Below, one piece after another: positions 26,482 through 36,613 of a stretch of DNA of 64,000 nt (the stretch's first letter is position 1; every line of letters starts with the position of its first letter). This DNA is from Pseudonocardiales bacterium (GTDB taxonomy: Bacteria; Actinomycetota; Actinomycetes; Mycobacteriales; Pseudonocardiaceae). The notes under the pieces were generated by a model. That model was given only the letters and a program-made list of their open reading frames with translations, did not search any database and had not been told where the DNA came from. Both the position numbers and the translations under genes were made by a program. The stretch covers positions 17,405 to 81,404 of the forward strand of contig JAFAUB010000045.1 of assembly GCA_019243635.1 (NCBI GenBank), read 5' to 3'.

Positions 26482-27960
26482 TCAGGCGCCGGTCTCCCCG
26501 CGCCACCGGGCCAGCCGGCCGGCCCGGTGCACCGCCCGGATCCGCTGCTCAGCCTTATCCCGGTCGCCGGCCGTGGTGACGACCAGCAGCTGGTCGCCCT
26601 CCTGCAGTCGGGTGGTCGGCGCTGGGGTGAACCCCTGCCCGTTACGCACCACCAGGCTGACCACCGCCCCGGTGGGGAGCCTCAGCTCCCAGAGGTGGAC
26701 ACCGTGCAGCCGCGAGGGCCGGGGCACCCGAACCTGGAGCAGCTCAGCGTCCATCTCGTCTAGTGCGGCGGAGTCGACATCCATGTCCCGGCCCTGCTCC
26801 GGACGGGACAGTCCGAGCCCTCGCGCGACCGTGGGCAGCGTGACGCCCTGGACCGCGGTGAGCAGCACAACCAGCACGAAGACCACGTCCACCAGCCGCC
26901 CGGCCCCCGGGAAGCCTCTGGTGAGCGCGATCAGCGCCAGCACAATGGGTACCGCGCCACGCAACCCCGACCAGGACAGAAAAACCTGTTCCCGCCAGGG
27001 CACCCGCAACGGTGTCAGGGCGAGCGCCACCGACAACGGACGCGCCAGCACGACCAGCACCGTCCCGGCGACCAGCGCCGGGATCAGCACGGTGGGCAGG
27101 TGGGCCGGCGAGGCGTAGAGACCCAGCAGCACGAACAGGGCGATCTGGGCGAGCCAGCCCAGACCCTCGGCGAAGGAGAGGGTGTCGCCGCGGTGGGGCA
27201 GGTGAGCGTTGCCGAGCACCAGCCCGGCCAGGTAGGTCGCCAGAAAGCCTGACGCGTGCAGACCTTGCCCGGTGGCGAAGGCGAGCACGCAGACCGCGAT
27301 GGTGGCCAGCGGGTAGAGGCCGGTCGCGGGCAGCGCCGCCCGGCGCAGCGCCCACGCTCCCGCGAACCCCAGCGCCGCCCCCACCAGTGCACCGGTGAGC
27401 AGTTCGTAGCCGACCAGCAGGGGCGTCCACCAGCGCAGCGGATCGCCCGCCGCGAGTAGCACCACCGCGATGTAGACCGGTGCGTCGTTGATGCCCGACT
27501 CCATCTCGAGCGCACCCGCCAGCCGGGGCGGCACCTTCAGCGCCCGCAGCACGCTGAAGACTGCGGCCGCGTCGGTCGAGGACAGCACCGCGCCCCACAG
27601 CAGCGCCGTGCGCCAGTCCAGACGCAGCAGCAGGTGCAGCGCCCATCCGGTGACGGCGATGTTCGCCGCGACCGCAACGGTGGCCAACGCGATCCCCCAG
27701 GCCAGCGCCGGGCGGATCACCGACCAGCGGGTGGTGAGACCGCCCTCGGCCAGGATCAGTACCAGGCCGGCAATGCCCGAGGCGGCGGTGAGTGGCGCAT
27801 CGGAGAACCGGAATCCCAGCCCGGACTCGCCGATCAACAGTCCGATGGCCAGGTAGACGAGCAGTGACGGCAGCCCGAGCCGGGTGGAGACCCGCACGGC
27901 GAGCACAGCCAGCAGCAACACCGCCGCCCCCGCCCCGAGCACGAGCTCCACCCCGGTCAC
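26482..27960 (-). CDS. CPA-type Na+(K+)/H+ antiporter with TrkA-C domain
   Basis: This 492-residue protein has about 12-13 membrane helices of the sodium/proton exchanger fold, with the conserved region SSTDAAAVFSVLRALKVPP, GALEMESGINDAPVYIAVVL and SWSGLRGAVPIVLALI. A cytoplasmic TrkA-C (RCK-C) domain follows at about residues 405-475 (PTGAVVSLVVRNGQGFTPAP). The layout resembles NhaP2/CvrA exchangers, which control cytoplasmic K+ or Na+ and pH. The start overlaps the methyltransferase stop as ATGA. The transported ion cannot be determined from sequence. Confidence 0.9.
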   Translation of the reverse strand: MTGVELVLGAGAAVLLLAVLAVRVSTRLGLPSLLVYLAIGLLIGESGLGFRFSDAPLTAASGIAGLVLILAEGGLTTRWSVIRPALAWGIALATVAVAANIAVTGWALHLLLRLDWRTALLWGAVLSSTDAAAVFSVLRALKVPPRLAGALEMESGINDAPVYIAVVLLAAGDPLRWWTPLLVGYELLTGALVGAALGFAGAWALRRAALPATGLYPLATIAVCVLAFATGQGLHASGFLATYLAGLVLGNAHLPHRGDTLSFAEGLGWLAQIALFVLLGLYASPAHLPTVLIPALVAGTVLVVLARPLSVALALTPLRVPWREQVFLSWSGLRGAVPIVLALIALTRGFPGAGRLVDVVFVLVVLLTAVQGVTLPTVARGLGLSRPEQGRDMDVDSAALDEMDAELLQVRVPRPSRLHGVHLWELRLPTGAVVSLVVRNGQGFTPAPTTRLQEGDQLLVVTTAGDRDKAEQRIRAVHRAGRLARWRGETGA

Positions 27961-28775
27961 GCCCGGATTGTCCCGCAGGGGTCAGCGGTCCAGACGATCG
28001 TGACCAGGTCGCGGTGCCGCGGGCCCAACCTCGCCACCGCCTCGGCGACCTCGTCCCGGCGCTCGGCGGGCAGGCACAGCCTGCGCAGCGAGAACTCGAC
28101 CTCCGCCTCGGGATGGCGAGGCGCGGCGGGCCGGGTCCAGCGCTGGACCTCGGGACGTATCCCCAGTTCGGCGACTACGGCCAGCACGTCGTCCGCGGTC
28201 GCGGGGGGTGGCCGGCGTAACCCGTGGAAGTGCGCCCACAACGGGTCCAGCCAGGCTCCTGGGTGCACGGCATGCAGCTCGACGACGACCCCGCGACGTG
28301 CCGCAGCACCCAGCGCGGCGACGAACGGGCCTAAGTCGAGGGTGTTGTAGCCCACATGATGGCAGACCACCACATCGGCGACGCCTGCCTCCGGCGCGGC
28401 GTCCGGCCAGGAGCCGAGCACCGAGCGGTGCGGCACGCCACGCTCGGTGCAGGCCCGTTCGAACACCCGCAGCATGTCAGCGGAGGGGTCCAGCCCGGTC
28501 AGCTGTGTCACCTCGGGCACCAGCGCGAGTCCGGCGGCCCCGCCACCGCACCCGACGTCGAGCACGGTGCCACCGGCGGGCCCTAGCAGCCACAGCGCAG
28601 CGCGCCGAGACGGGGTCTCCCGCGGGGTCGCCGGTGGCACGAAGCGAGCGGGGTCGTGTCGGCTCGGGTCCTGCGCAGCGGCGGCCCGGATCTCGGCGGG
28701 AATCGCCCGAGCCGCCAGCAGGCCCCGCCACCGCGCGGCGGCGGGACTCGTGAGTGGCATTGAGCGCTCTGCCAC
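27957..28775 (-). CDS. SAM-dependent methyltransferase (unknown substrate)
   Basis: This 272-residue class I methyltransferase has the SAM motif TVLDVGCGGGAAGLALVPEV, then an acidic ribose-binding residue in TGLDPSADML and the DVVVCHHVGYN segment. Family substrates vary widely, so the target is unknown. The gene lies between ileS and the antiporter, 2 nt after the ileS stop; a second ATG at 28757 is an alternative start. Co-transcription with ileS is likely. Confidence 0.88.
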   Translation of the reverse strand: MAERSMPLTSPAAARWRGLLAARAIPAEIRAAAAQDPSRHDPARFVPPATPRETPSRRAALWLLGPAGGTVLDVGCGGGAAGLALVPEVTQLTGLDPSADMLRVFERACTERGVPHRSVLGSWPDAAPEAGVADVVVCHHVGYNTLDLGPFVAALGAAARRGVVVELHAVHPGAWLDPLWAHFHGLRRPPPATADDVLAVVAELGIRPEVQRWTRPAAPRHPEAEVEFSLRRLCLPAERRDEVAEAVARLGPRHRDLVTIVWTADPCGTIRA

Positions 28776-28777
28776 CG

Positions 28778-31700
28778 TTATGCACTCACGTGCCGCTCAG
28801 CGGCCACTCTCACCTCGACGCCCTCGCCGACGACGCCGGCGACGCCCGCCGGGACCGGGGCGTAGTCGACTTGGCGGGCGAGTACCTCGCCGGCGACGAA
28901 CTGCTCGTGCTCGCGGGCCGCCGAGAGCACCGCCTCCGGCGCGTCGACGGTGAGCGTGATCCGGTCGGTGACGTCCAGGCCGGCCTGCCGGCGGGCCTGC
29001 TGAGCGACCCGCACCAGGTCCCGGGCGATGCCCTCAGCGGCCAGCTCCGGGGTGACCGCGGTGTGCAGGACCACCAGCCCGGATCCGGCCGGCAGCGCGG
29101 CGGTCTCGCCGGGGTCCACGGCGACCAGCCGCTCGGTGTAGTCCCCTTCCAGCAACGGGATCCCGGCCGCAGTCACCACCCCATCCGGACCGCGTTCCCA
29201 CTCCCCCGCCTTGACCGCCCGGATCACCTTCTGGGTGTCGCCCCCCAACCGGGGCCCGCAGCTGCGAGCGTTGACAGCGAGCTCGAACCGACCGTACGCG
29301 ACGACGTCCTCGGTGAGTGTGACGGCCTTCACGTTCACTTCGTCGCGGATCAGGTCGCGCAGCGGCGCCACCGTGGTGGCGTCCGGCGCCGCCACGGTGA
29401 GGCCGGCCAGCGGCTGGCGGACCCGCAGGCCTCGCGCCTTGCGCACCGACAGCGCGGCGGACACCACCTGGCGCACCCGGTCCATCGACGCCACCAGGTC
29501 CCCGTCCGCTGGTAGCTCGGCTGGGTCGGGCCAGTCGGCCAGATGCACCGAGCGCTGTCCGGTCAGCCCGCGCCAGAGCACCTCGGTGGTCAGTGGCAGC
29601 AGCGGAGCGGCCAGCCGGCAGGTCACCTCGAGCACGGTGTGCAGAGTGTCGATCGCGTCCTGCTCGCCGGCCCAGAAGCGGTCGCGGGACCGGCGCACAT
29701 ACCAGTTGGTGAGCACCTCGCAGAACCCGCGCACACCGGCGCAGGCCCCGGCGATGTCGTAGCGGTCCATCCGCGCCGTGACGTCGAGGACCAGGTCGTG
29801 CAGCTTCGCCAGCACGTAACGATCCAGCAAGGCCGGGCTGTCGGTACGCCACCGCCCCTCGACATCCGCGGCGTTGGCGTAGAGCGTCAGGAAGTACCAG
29901 GAGTTCCACAGCGGCAGCAGCGCGTGCCGGACGGCCTCCCGGATGCCCTGCTCGGTGACCACCAGGTTCCCGCCCCGCAGGATCGGTGAGGCCATCAGGA
30001 ACCAACGCATCGCGTCCGCGCCGTCCCGGTCGAACACCTCGGTGACCTCGGGGTAGTTGCCCTTGGACTTGGACATCTTGAGCCCGTCATCACCGAGCAC
30101 GATGCCGTGCGCGAGGCAGGTACGAAACGCCGGCCGGTCGAACAGCGCCGTGGCCAGCACGTGCAGTGTGTAGAACCACCCGCGGGTCTGCCCGTTGTAC
30201 TCGACGATGAAATCACCCGGATAGTGGTGCGCGAACCAGTCGGGCCCCGGGGTCTGGGGGCCTCCCCCAGATGCTCTGTGGAACGGGTGGTGCACCTGCG
30301 CGAAGGGCATCGAGCCGGACTCGAACCAGCAGTCCAGCACCTCAGGCACCCGGCGCATGGTGGAGCGCCCGGTCAGGTCGTCCGGGTTGGGTCGGGTCAG
30401 CCGGTCGACGAAGGGGCGGTGTAGGTCAACCGGCCGCACCCCGAAGTCATGCTCCAGCTCGTCCAGCGAGCCGTAGACGTCCACCCGCGGGTAGGTCGGA
30501 TCGTCGGATACCCACACCGGCAACGGCGAGCCCCAGTACCGGTTGCGGGAGATGTTCCAGTCCCGGGCACCCGCGAGCCATGTGCCGAACTGCCCGCTCC
30601 CGACATGGTCCGGAACCCAGGTGATCTCCTGGTTCAGCGCCACCATCCGGTCCCGGAGCCGCGTCACGGCGACGAACCACGATGACACCGCGCGCTGGAT
30701 CAGCGGGTTGGTGCAGCGCCAGCAGTGCGGGTAGGGGTGCTCGTAGGTTTCCTGACGTAGCAGCGCAGCTCTCGCGTGCGGCGCGCCCTCACGCAGGTCC
30801 CGGATGATCGCCCGGTTGGCGTCGAAGACCTGCATCCCGGCATACGGCGGGACCTCGGTGGTGAACCGCCCCGCCGAGTCCACCGGGATCACCACCTCGA
30901 TGCCCGCAGCATCGGCGACTGCCTTGTCCTCCTCGCCGAAGGCGGGAGCCAGGTGCACCAGGCCGGTGCCCTCGTCGGTGGTCACGAAATCAGCGGGCAG
31001 CACCTGGTGGGCGCCGGCACGGCCGGCGAAGAAGTCGAACGGCGGGAGGTAGCGAAAGCCCAACAGCTCTGATCCCTGGTACCGGCCCACTACCCGCGGC
31101 TGGTCACCGAGTTCCCGAGCGTAGGCGGGTAAGCGGTCCTCGGCGATCAGGTAGCGCGCGCCACCGGCCTCGACGGTGACATACTTCACAGCGGGATGCA
31201 CCGCCACCGCCAGGTTGGACGGCAGCGTCCACGGCGTGGTGGTCCATACCAGCGCCAGCACGCCGTCCAGCGCGGACTCCGGAGCGGCCAGGCGCAGCCC
31301 GACGGTGACCGCGGGATCCTGCCGGTTGCGGTAGGCGTCGTCCATTCTCGTCTCGGTGGTGGACAGCGGCGTCTCGCAGCGCCAGCAGTACCACAGCACC
31401 CGGAAGCCCTGGTAGATCAGCCCTTTGTTCCAGAGCGTCTTGAACGCCCACAGGACGCTCTCCATGTAGCTCAGGTCGAGGGTCTTGTAGTCGTTGTCGA
31501 AGTCCACCCAGCGGGCCTGACGGGTCACATACTCGCGCCACTCGCGCGTGTAGCGCAGCACCGAGGTACGGCAGGCGGCGTTGAAGTCCGCAACACCCAT
31601 CCGCTCGATCTCGGACTTGTGGGTGATGTCCAGCTGCCGTTCCGCCTCCACCTCCGCCGGCAACCCGTGACAGTCCCAACCGAACCGGCGCTCCACCCGG

Positions 31701-31987
31701 TGGCCACGCATCGTCTGGTAGCGCGGCACCACGTCTTTGACATAGCCGGTGAGCAGGTGCCCGTAATGCGGTAGACCGTTGGCGAACGGGGGGCCGTCGT
31801 AGCAGACGAACTCGCCTGAGCCGTTGCCTCCAGCCGAGCCGTTGCCGCCAGCCGGACGGGCGGCCACCGACGCGGTGAAGGTCTGGTCATCCTTCCAGTA
31901 CCGCAGGACGGAGGCTTCCAGGCACGGAAAGGACGGCTGGGCGGCAACAAGCTCCCCGCCGAAGGTGGAGGCTCTGGGGTAGACCAT
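28778..31987 (-). CDS. ileS: Isoleucyl-tRNA synthetase
   Basis: This class I synthetase attaches Ile to tRNA-Ile. The 1069-residue length and the KMSKSKGN context fit the long, eukaryote-like (type 2) IleRS usual in actinobacteria, which tend to resist mupirocin naturally. The HIGH signature appears as [10 protein letters not shown] after GPPFANG, and the second signature as [13 protein letters not shown]. The editing domain and anticodon-binding region are present. The ATG at 31987 lies about 10 nt after AGGAAGT. A T-box leader upstream should link its translation to uncharged tRNA-Ile. A glycine/serine-rich repeat ([11 protein letters not shown]) lies near residue 50. Confidence 0.97.
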   Translation of the reverse strand: MVYPRASTFGGELVAAQPSFPCLEASVLRYWKDDQTFTASVAARPAGGNGSAGGNGSGEFVCYDGPPFANGLPHYGHLLTGYVKDVVPRYQTMRGHRVERRFGWDCHGLPAEVEAERQLDITHKSEIERMGVADFNAACRTSVLRYTREWREYVTRQARWVDFDNDYKTLDLSYMESVLWAFKTLWNKGLIYQGFRVLWYCWRCETPLSTTETRMDDAYRNRQDPAVTVGLRLAAPESALDGVLALVWTTTPWTLPSNLAVAVHPAVKYVTVEAGGARYLIAEDRLPAYARELGDQPRVVGRYQGSELLGFRYLPPFDFFAGRAGAHQVLPADFVTTDEGTGLVHLAPAFGEEDKAVADAAGIEVVIPVDSAGRFTTEVPPYAGMQVFDANRAIIRDLREGAPHARAALLRQETYEHPYPHCWRCTNPLIQRAVSSWFVAVTRLRDRMVALNQEITWVPDHVGSGQFGTWLAGARDWNISRNRYWGSPLPVWVSDDPTYPRVDVYGSLDELEHDFGVRPVDLHRPFVDRLTRPNPDDLTGRSTMRRVPEVLDCWFESGSMPFAQVHHPFHRASGGGPQTPGPDWFAHHYPGDFIVEYNGQTRGWFYTLHVLATALFDRPAFRTCLAHGIVLGDDGLKMSKSKGNYPEVTEVFDRDGADAMRWFLMASPILRGGNLVVTEQGIREAVRHALLPLWNSWYFLTLYANAADVEGRWRTDSPALLDRYVLAKLHDLVLDVTARMDRYDIAGACAGVRGFCEVLTNWYVRRSRDRFWAGEQDAIDTLHTVLEVTCRLAAPLLPLTTEVLWRGLTGQRSVHLADWPDPAELPADGDLVASMDRVRQVVSAALSVRKARGLRVRQPLAGLTVAAPDATTVAPLRDLIRDEVNVKAVTLTEDVVAYGRFELAVNARSCGPRLGGDTQKVIRAVKAGEWERGPDGVVTAAGIPLLEGDYTERLVAVDPGETAALPAGSGLVVLHTAVTPELAAEGIARDLVRVAQQARRQAGLDVTDRITLTVDAPEAVLSAAREHEQFVAGEVLARQVDYAPVPAGVAGVVGEGVEVRVAAERHVSA

Positions 31988-31989
31988 AG

Positions 31990-32214
31990 CGGCGTGTACT
32001 TCCTGTGCGGTGTCACCTGTGCGGATCGCACGGGGACGACCCGCAGCTGCGCCGCGGACCGCGGTACCACCCCGCTTGCCACCCGCAAGGCGGATGGCCT
32101 CTCATCACGCCGGCGGTAACGGGCCGGACCCGTCCGGTTCTACTGAAGGCTCGCTCGTGCATGACGTGCCTTGTTCTTCCGGAGGCTCCCCGGTGATGGC
32201 CGGATCGATGCCTG
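31990..32214 (-). promoter_or_regulatory. Isoleucine T-box riboswitch (class II, translational)
   Basis: The leader of ileS carries the T-box signature GGGGTGGTACCGCGG at 32073-32059, whose TGGT pairs with the tRNA acceptor end. About 120 nt upstream, GGCCATCACCGGGGAGCC contains the specifier codon ATC (32197-32195), which reads tRNA-Ile. The segment matches the ultrashort Stem I layout known for actinobacterial ileS T-boxes, followed by GGAAGAAC and a GTAGAACCGGACGGGTCCGG region. A ribosome site AGGAAGT lies near the ileS start. When tRNA-Ile is uncharged, the T-box should pair with it and free that site. Confidence 0.88.
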
Positions 32215-32258
32215 TAGTACCCAAGGTACCCCGACCACGCCAGTGGATGACGCCGGGC

Positions 32259-32873
32259 TCAGCTGCTCCCGGTGGCCGTCGCACGGGCGGCTCGGTGCCT
32301 GCGGGCGAGCGTGGTATCCGGCCGGCACCGCTCACACGGTGTGAAACCCAGCTCTCTCGCCTCACCCACCGGCAGTCGCTCGGCGCGGGCGTGCTCCGGC
32401 CACCGACAGCGGGTGAGGTGGTAACGCGGGTGTTCGTCGACCACCAGCACCTCGTCGGTCAGCTCGTAGACCAGCAGCAGGTCTGCGGCGTCGGTGTCCT
32501 CCTCACCGGGCTCTGCATACCCGGTCCGGGCGTCCTTCTCCGGGACACCCTCCTCGGCGGACGCCGTCAGTGGGCCAGTCTGCTGCGTTGCGGTCACCGA
32601 AGCGGGTTGCTGCGGTGGTTCGCCCGGAACGGCACCCACGAGGTCGGCATTCCCCGCCTCGTCATCGGGCGGGAGAACCAGCTCATCCTCAGGCGAGTCC
32701 TGGCCTTGCAACCAGGACCGCCGCCACCGCCTGAGAATCAGTGCCGCAGCCACGGCACTCAGAGCAACCGACCCCCACGCCAGACCAGCATGACCGATGC
32801 CCAGTGAAGCAATGAGCAACCCCATCGCTGCTAGCAGCAGCACCACAGTGACAAACACGTCGCGGACAACCAC
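32259..32873 (-). CDS. Unknown membrane protein with C-terminal Cys motif
   Basis: This 204-residue protein has a GTG start at 32873, two N-terminal membrane segments (VFVTVVLLLAAMGLLIASLG and LAWGSVALSAVAAALIL), an acidic, Pro-rich linker and a C-terminal conserved-looking part, HPRYHLTRCRWPEHARAERL followed by GFTPCERCRPD. The His and Cys residues (HPRYHL, RC, PCERC) could bind a metal. No family was recognised with confidence. It sits between the T-box leader and wag31 and starts 10 nt after the wag31 stop, so it is probably in the wag31 operon. Confidence 0.75.
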   Translation of the reverse strand: MVVRDVFVTVVLLLAAMGLLIASLGIGHAGLAWGSVALSAVAAALILRRWRRSWLQGQDSPEDELVLPPDDEAGNADLVGAVPGEPPQQPASVTATQQTGPLTASAEEGVPEKDARTGYAEPGEEDTDAADLLLVYELTDEVLVVDEHPRYHLTRCRWPEHARAERLPVGEARELGFTPCERCRPDTTLARRHRAARATATGSS

Positions 32874-32883
32874 GCCGAGCGCG

Positions 32884-33675
32884 TCAGCTACCGGTTTCGG
32901 CACGTACGCCGAACCCGGACGGGGCGAAGCCCTGGGTGCGCACCGTGTCTGCCGGAGCGGCGGACCCACGCCCATCGAGCTCCCGGAGCTGGGACTCCAG
33001 GTAGGTCTTCAAACGGGTACGGTACTCACGCTCGAACGTGCGCAGCTCGTCGATCTTCTTCTCCAGGTTGGTCTTCTCCTGGCTGATCGAACCGATGATC
33101 TCAGTGTGCTTGCGCGCCGCATCGCGTTCCAGCGACGCGGCCTTCTCCCGGGACTGCCGGTCCAGGGTCTCGGCTCTGGTGCGAGCGTCGTTGAGCATGG
33201 TCTCCGCTCGGCTCCTGGCCTCGTTGACCATACCGTCGGCCTTCGCCCTGGCATCGGAGAGCAGCTGCTCAGACTTGGTTCGTGCCTCGCCCAACATCCC
33301 GTCCGCTTCGGCCTTGGCCTCGCCGGTCAAGCGGTCCGCCATCTCCTGGGCCAGGCCCAGCACCTTGGCGGCTTGGACGTGATGGTCGCCGCCTGCAGAC
33401 GTCTGCTCCCTCATCGGCGGCGGCACCGGGGCCATCACCGGCCGAGGCGCATCCAGCGGGCGAAGGTTACGTCCGGTGTCGACCGGCGCGGCGCGCAGCT
33501 GCTGATCGAGCTGCTCAACCTGGTTGCGAAGCTCGTTGTTCTCCTCGATCAACCGAGCCAGCTCGGCCTCAACCAGGTCGAGGAAGGCGTCCACCTCGTC
33601 CTCGTTGTAGCCCCGCTTGCCGATCGGCGGCTTACTGAACGCGACGTTGTGAACGTCGGCGGGGGTCAACGGCAT
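32884..33675 (-). CDS. wag31: DivIVA/Wag31 polar growth scaffold
   Basis: This 263-residue coiled-coil protein marks curved membrane at cell poles and septa and directs apical cell-wall growth in actinobacteria. The N-terminal membrane-binding domain begins [20 protein letters not shown] and continues [18 protein letters not shown] Pro-rich linker (about 70-90) precedes a long coiled coil (about 95-235) with repeated heptads ([20 protein letters not shown]). The ATG is preceded by GAGGTGATC. The Thr residue phosphorylated by PknA in mycobacteria lies in this linker region, but the site cannot be assigned here. Confidence 0.95.
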   Translation of the reverse strand: MPLTPADVHNVAFSKPPIGKRGYNEDEVDAFLDLVEAELARLIEENNELRNQVEQLDQQLRAAPVDTGRNLRPLDAPRPVMAPVPPPMREQTSAGGDHHVQAAKVLGLAQEMADRLTGEAKAEADGMLGEARTKSEQLLSDARAKADGMVNEARSRAETMLNDARTRAETLDRQSREKAASLERDAARKHTEIIGSISQEKTNLEKKIDELRTFEREYRTRLKTYLESQLRELDGRGSAAPADTVRTQGFAPSGFGVRAETGS

Positions 33676-33761
33676 CGGATCACCTCACGCACTCCTCAAC
33701 GACTATGTACACGAGCACATACTAGGGGACATCTCGGGCATCGGCCCCAAACCCGGTGACG

Positions 33762-34052
33762 CTACAGTCTCATCGGCTCCACCACGCGCATCAGTATGAG
33801 CACAACGAACAGCAGAACCATAATGGACAGATCCAGCCCGACGCCGCCGATCCGGATGGGTTTCACCACCCGGCGGAGCGCCCGGACCGGAGGGTCCGTC
33901 ATGGTATAGACCGACTCCAGGGCGATCGCCACCCCCCCGACCGGCTGCCAGCTGCGCGCGAAGGTGCGAACAAGCTCAACCACTATACGCGCCGTGAGCA
34001 GCAGCCAGAAGAAGAAGAGCAGGTAGTAAACGACCCAACGGACCACATCCAC
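33762..34052 (-). CDS. YggT-family membrane protein
   Basis: This 96-residue protein has two hydrophobic helices (VVYYLLFFFWLLLTARIVVE and LDLSIMVLLFVVLILMRVVE) separated by a loop with DPPVRALRRVVKPIR, the family signature. YggT proteins lie between sepF and divIVA in most actinobacteria and are thought to help membrane organisation at division; the mechanism is unknown. The gene starts 68 nt after the sepF stop. Confidence 0.92.
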   Translation of the reverse strand: MDVVRWVVYYLLFFFWLLLTARIVVELVRTFARSWQPVGGVAIALESVYTMTDPPVRALRRVVKPIRIGGVGLDLSIMVLLFVVLILMRVVEPMRL

Positions 34053-34120
34053 GGAGACACTCTGCCATCGGTGGCTGAGCGGTGGCGAACCGGGCCCCCT
34101 AGACCCTGCTCAGCAGGGGT

Positions 34121-34996
34121 TCACATGAAGAAGCGACCTTCGGCGATCCGGCGCCTGTCCTCGGCTGACACGTCGACGTTGGGCGGCGAGAGGAGGAAAA
34201 CCTTGGTGGTGACCTTGTCGATCGAGCCGCGCAGCGCGAAGGCCAACCCGGCCGCGAAGTCGACGAGCCGCTTGGCGTCTCGGTCCGCCATATCGGTCAG
34301 GTTCATGATCACGGGGTTGCCCTCACGGTAGCGTTCCCCGATGGGTCGGGCCTCGTTGTAGCTGTGTGGGTGCAACGTGACGATGCGGGCCAGCGGGTGC
34401 GGGCTGTCTTCTCCGGGCGTGTCTTCGGTATGCCAGCCGGTTCGCGGCACCGGCGTAACGCGTTGAGGAGCGACCGGTTGGTGCACCGTTGACCTGGTGT
34501 TGATGGTCGTCGCGTCGATGGCCAGCGAGCCGCGCACCGGAGCCTCCGCAGCCCAGGGCTCTGTCACAGGAGGCTCTGTCCCACGAGGCTGGGGCTCACG
34601 AGACTGGGGCTCACGAGACTGTGCGACCCGAGACTGCGCTGCTCGAGACTCAGCAGCCCAGGAAGGAGAGCGGGTGGGGTGCATCCCAGGGGCCGTATGA
34701 TGCCCGGCCTGGGTGGCGAAGCCGTCGTCGTAGTCGTCGAACGCCGCCCGGTGAGGACGGCGACCATCGGCTCGCTCGGCGGCGTAGTCGCGTTCCCGCA
34801 GAGTGTCAGCTGCGGGCCTGTCAGGAGCTGAGCCGAACCCACCTGACCCGCACCATCGGTCATGACCCTGGCTGTCATCGCCCGGCTCCGGGTAACCAGA
34901 GCGGTAGCCCAGGTGATGGCCGTCGAACTCGGCCAGGTCGAACTCCTCGGCGGGGACCATGCCGAAGTAGGCCTTCAGCCTGTGCAGGGCGCTCAT
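34121..34996 (-). CDS. sepF: Cell division protein SepF
   Basis: SepF binds the FtsZ C-terminus and the membrane and aligns the Z ring; in actinobacteria it stands in for FtsA/ZipA. The N-terminal membrane-targeting helix begins [20 protein letters not shown]. The C-terminal SepF domain spans about residues 205-291 ([40 protein letters not shown]). At 291 residues it is longer than usual because of a disordered linker, which includes five 15-bp tandem repeats at 34576-34650 (units such as SREPQ). Confidence 0.94.
   Translation of the reverse strand: MSALHRLKAYFGMVPAEEFDLAEFDGHHLGYRSGYPEPGDDSQGHDRWCGSGGFGSAPDRPAADTLRERDYAAERADGRRPHRAAFDDYDDGFATQAGHHTAPGMHPTRSPSWAAESRAAQSRVAQSREPQSREPQPRGTEPPVTEPWAAEAPVRGSLAIDATTINTRSTVHQPVAPQRVTPVPRTGWHTEDTPGEDSPHPLARIVTLHPHSYNEARPIGERYREGNPVIMNLTDMADRDAKRLVDFAAGLAFALRGSIDKVTTKVFLLSPPNVDVSAEDRRRIAEGRFFM
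34576..34650 (-). repeat. 15-bp tandem repeats in the sepF linker
   Basis: Five in-frame 15-bp units, two identical (GGGGCTCACGAGACT on the plus strand) and three degenerate, encode repeated SRxxQ-like pentapeptides in the disordered linker of SepF. Confidence 0.8.
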
Positions 34997-35084
34997 CGTC
35001 TCGCCTTCCTATCCCGCCCCTCGACGCACCGGCCGCCGAACTCGGCCCAGCACGCCGTCGAAGGAGTCGGGCCGTGGGATACGG

Positions 35085-35840
35085 TCAGGATGAGGTTAAC
35101 GGCCGATCGCCCAGTAGCGCGGTTCCGACACGCACGCAGGTCGAGCCGTGGGTAATGGCCTGCTCGAGGTCACCGCTCATCCCGGCGGAGAACTCGACCG
35201 CGCCAGGGTGCGAACGGCGCAGCCGTTGTGCGGCCGCGCCGAGCTGGGCGAAAGCCGCCTCAGGATCGGCACCGAGCGGCGCGAGGCCCATCACTCCTTC
35301 CAGCCGCAGCTGCGATGCGGCCGCCACCCGATCAGCCAGCGCCTCCAGTCGAGGCAGCGGGCAGCCGCCACGCGCCGGGTCGCCGTCCAGGCTGGCCTGA
35401 ACGAGCACGCCGAGGGCGCCGTGGCGCTGGCCTGCCTCTCCCGCGGCGCGAGCGGCCCGGTCCAGGGCCTCGACCAGTCGGGCCGAGTCCACCGACTGCA
35501 CCTGCACCGCCCACCGGGCCACCGATCGGGACTTGTTGCGCTGCAACCGACCGACCATGTGCCAGCGCACCCCGACCGCCGGCCGTAGCGCGACCACCTC
35601 GGCCATCTTGGCGACGGCCTCGGAGTCTCGGGCCTCAGCGGCATCGAGCAGACCAAGGTCGGCGAGCAGCGCCACGTCGCGTGCCGGGAAGGTCTTGGTG
35701 ACCGGGAGCAGCCGTACCTGTGCGGGATCCCGGCCCACGGCGGCGCACGCGGCGGCGATGCGGCCGCGAACCCGCGCTAGCGCCGCAGCCAGCTCATCGC
35801 GGCGACCGTGCACGACCTGCTCCGCTGGCAGCCCCCGCAC
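35085..35840 (-). CDS. YggS-type PLP homeostasis protein
   Basis: This 251-residue alanine-racemase-like TIM barrel binds PLP through the Lys in LLPVTKTFPA (near residue 49) and has no known catalytic activity; relatives balance pyridoxal phosphate and amino-acid pools. Other motifs are WHMVGRLQRNKSR and SAGMSGDLEQAITHGSTCVR, the phosphate-binding end of the barrel. The gene occupies its usual place between pgeF and sepF. The 38 nt before it contain short direct repeats. Confidence 0.92.
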   Translation of the reverse strand: MRGLPAEQVVHGRRDELAAALARVRGRIAAACAAVGRDPAQVRLLPVTKTFPARDVALLADLGLLDAAEARDSEAVAKMAEVVALRPAVGVRWHMVGRLQRNKSRSVARWAVQVQSVDSARLVEALDRAARAAGEAGQRHGALGVLVQASLDGDPARGGCPLPRLEALADRVAAASQLRLEGVMGLAPLGADPEAAFAQLGAAAQRLRRSHPGAVEFSAGMSGDLEQAITHGSTCVRVGTALLGDRPLTSS

Positions 35841-35878
35841 TCCTCGATCCAGTCGGCGTCACCCCTCGGTCCGGGCCC

Positions 35879-36613
35879 TCACTCCATCGGTCCAGGCCCT
35901 CGCTCCTCGATCCATATTAGTGCCGCGAACCGACCGGTGACTCCATCGCGGCGGTAGCTGTACAGCGCGGGGTCCTCGACCGTGCACCGGGGGTCGAAGC
36001 CGACCCGGGCCACGCCGGCGGCGGCAAGCTGACGCCACAGCCCGGCCCGCAGGTCCAGACCCGCAGTACCCCAGCGAGTGCGACAAGCGCCGCCTGGCAG
36101 CCGGGCCTGGACGTCGGCCTGCATCCGGTCGGGTACCTCGTAGCACTGCCCGCACGCCGCAGGCCCGAGCAACACCTCCACCGTCTCCAGGCGCGCGCCG
36201 AGCCGCCGCATCGCCTCCAGGGCGGCGGGCAGCACCCCGGCCCGGGCCCCGGCCCGCCCCGCGTGCACGGCGGCGACGACCTTTCCCATCGGGTCAGCGA
36301 GCAGTATCGGCACGCAGTCGGCAACCAGCACCGCCACCGCGAGCCGGGGCTGCGCGGTGACCAACGCATCGCTGGCGGGCACCGGCAGCGACCGAGGCCC
36401 GTCGACCACGGTGACGGTGCGGCCGTGCATCTGCTCCATCCAGACCAGGCGTTGGGCAGGCAGGCCGATACCGGTGGCAAGCCGTTCTCGGTTGGCGGCC
36501 ACCGCCTCGGGCCGGTCGCCGACATGCTCACCCAAGTTGAATGAGGCGTACGGCGGCACTGACACCCCGCCGTGCCGAGTGGTGAGCACCCGCCGGATGC
36601 TGACGGTGCTCAC
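35879..36613 (-). CDS. pgeF: Laccase-domain (YfiH/PgeF) protein
   Basis: This 244-residue protein belongs to the family first called polyphenol oxidase. Members act as purine nucleoside phosphorylase or adenosine deaminase, and E. coli PgeF corrects mis-incorporated L-Ser in peptidoglycan stems. Motifs include [20 protein letters not shown], the metal His in VHAGRAGAR and [11 protein letters not shown]. The ATGA overlap with the ftsZ stop shows coupling. The wall-editing role fits the dcw setting but is inference. Confidence 0.9.
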   Translation of the reverse strand: MSTVSIRRVLTTRHGGVSVPPYASFNLGEHVGDRPEAVAANRERLATGIGLPAQRLVWMEQMHGRTVTVVDGPRSLPVPASDALVTAQPRLAVAVLVADCVPILLADPMGKVVAAVHAGRAGARAGVLPAALEAMRRLGARLETVEVLLGPAACGQCYEVPDRMQADVQARLPGGACRTRWGTAGLDLRAGLWRQLAAAGVARVGFDPRCTVEDPALYSYRRDGVTGRFAALIWIEERGPGPME

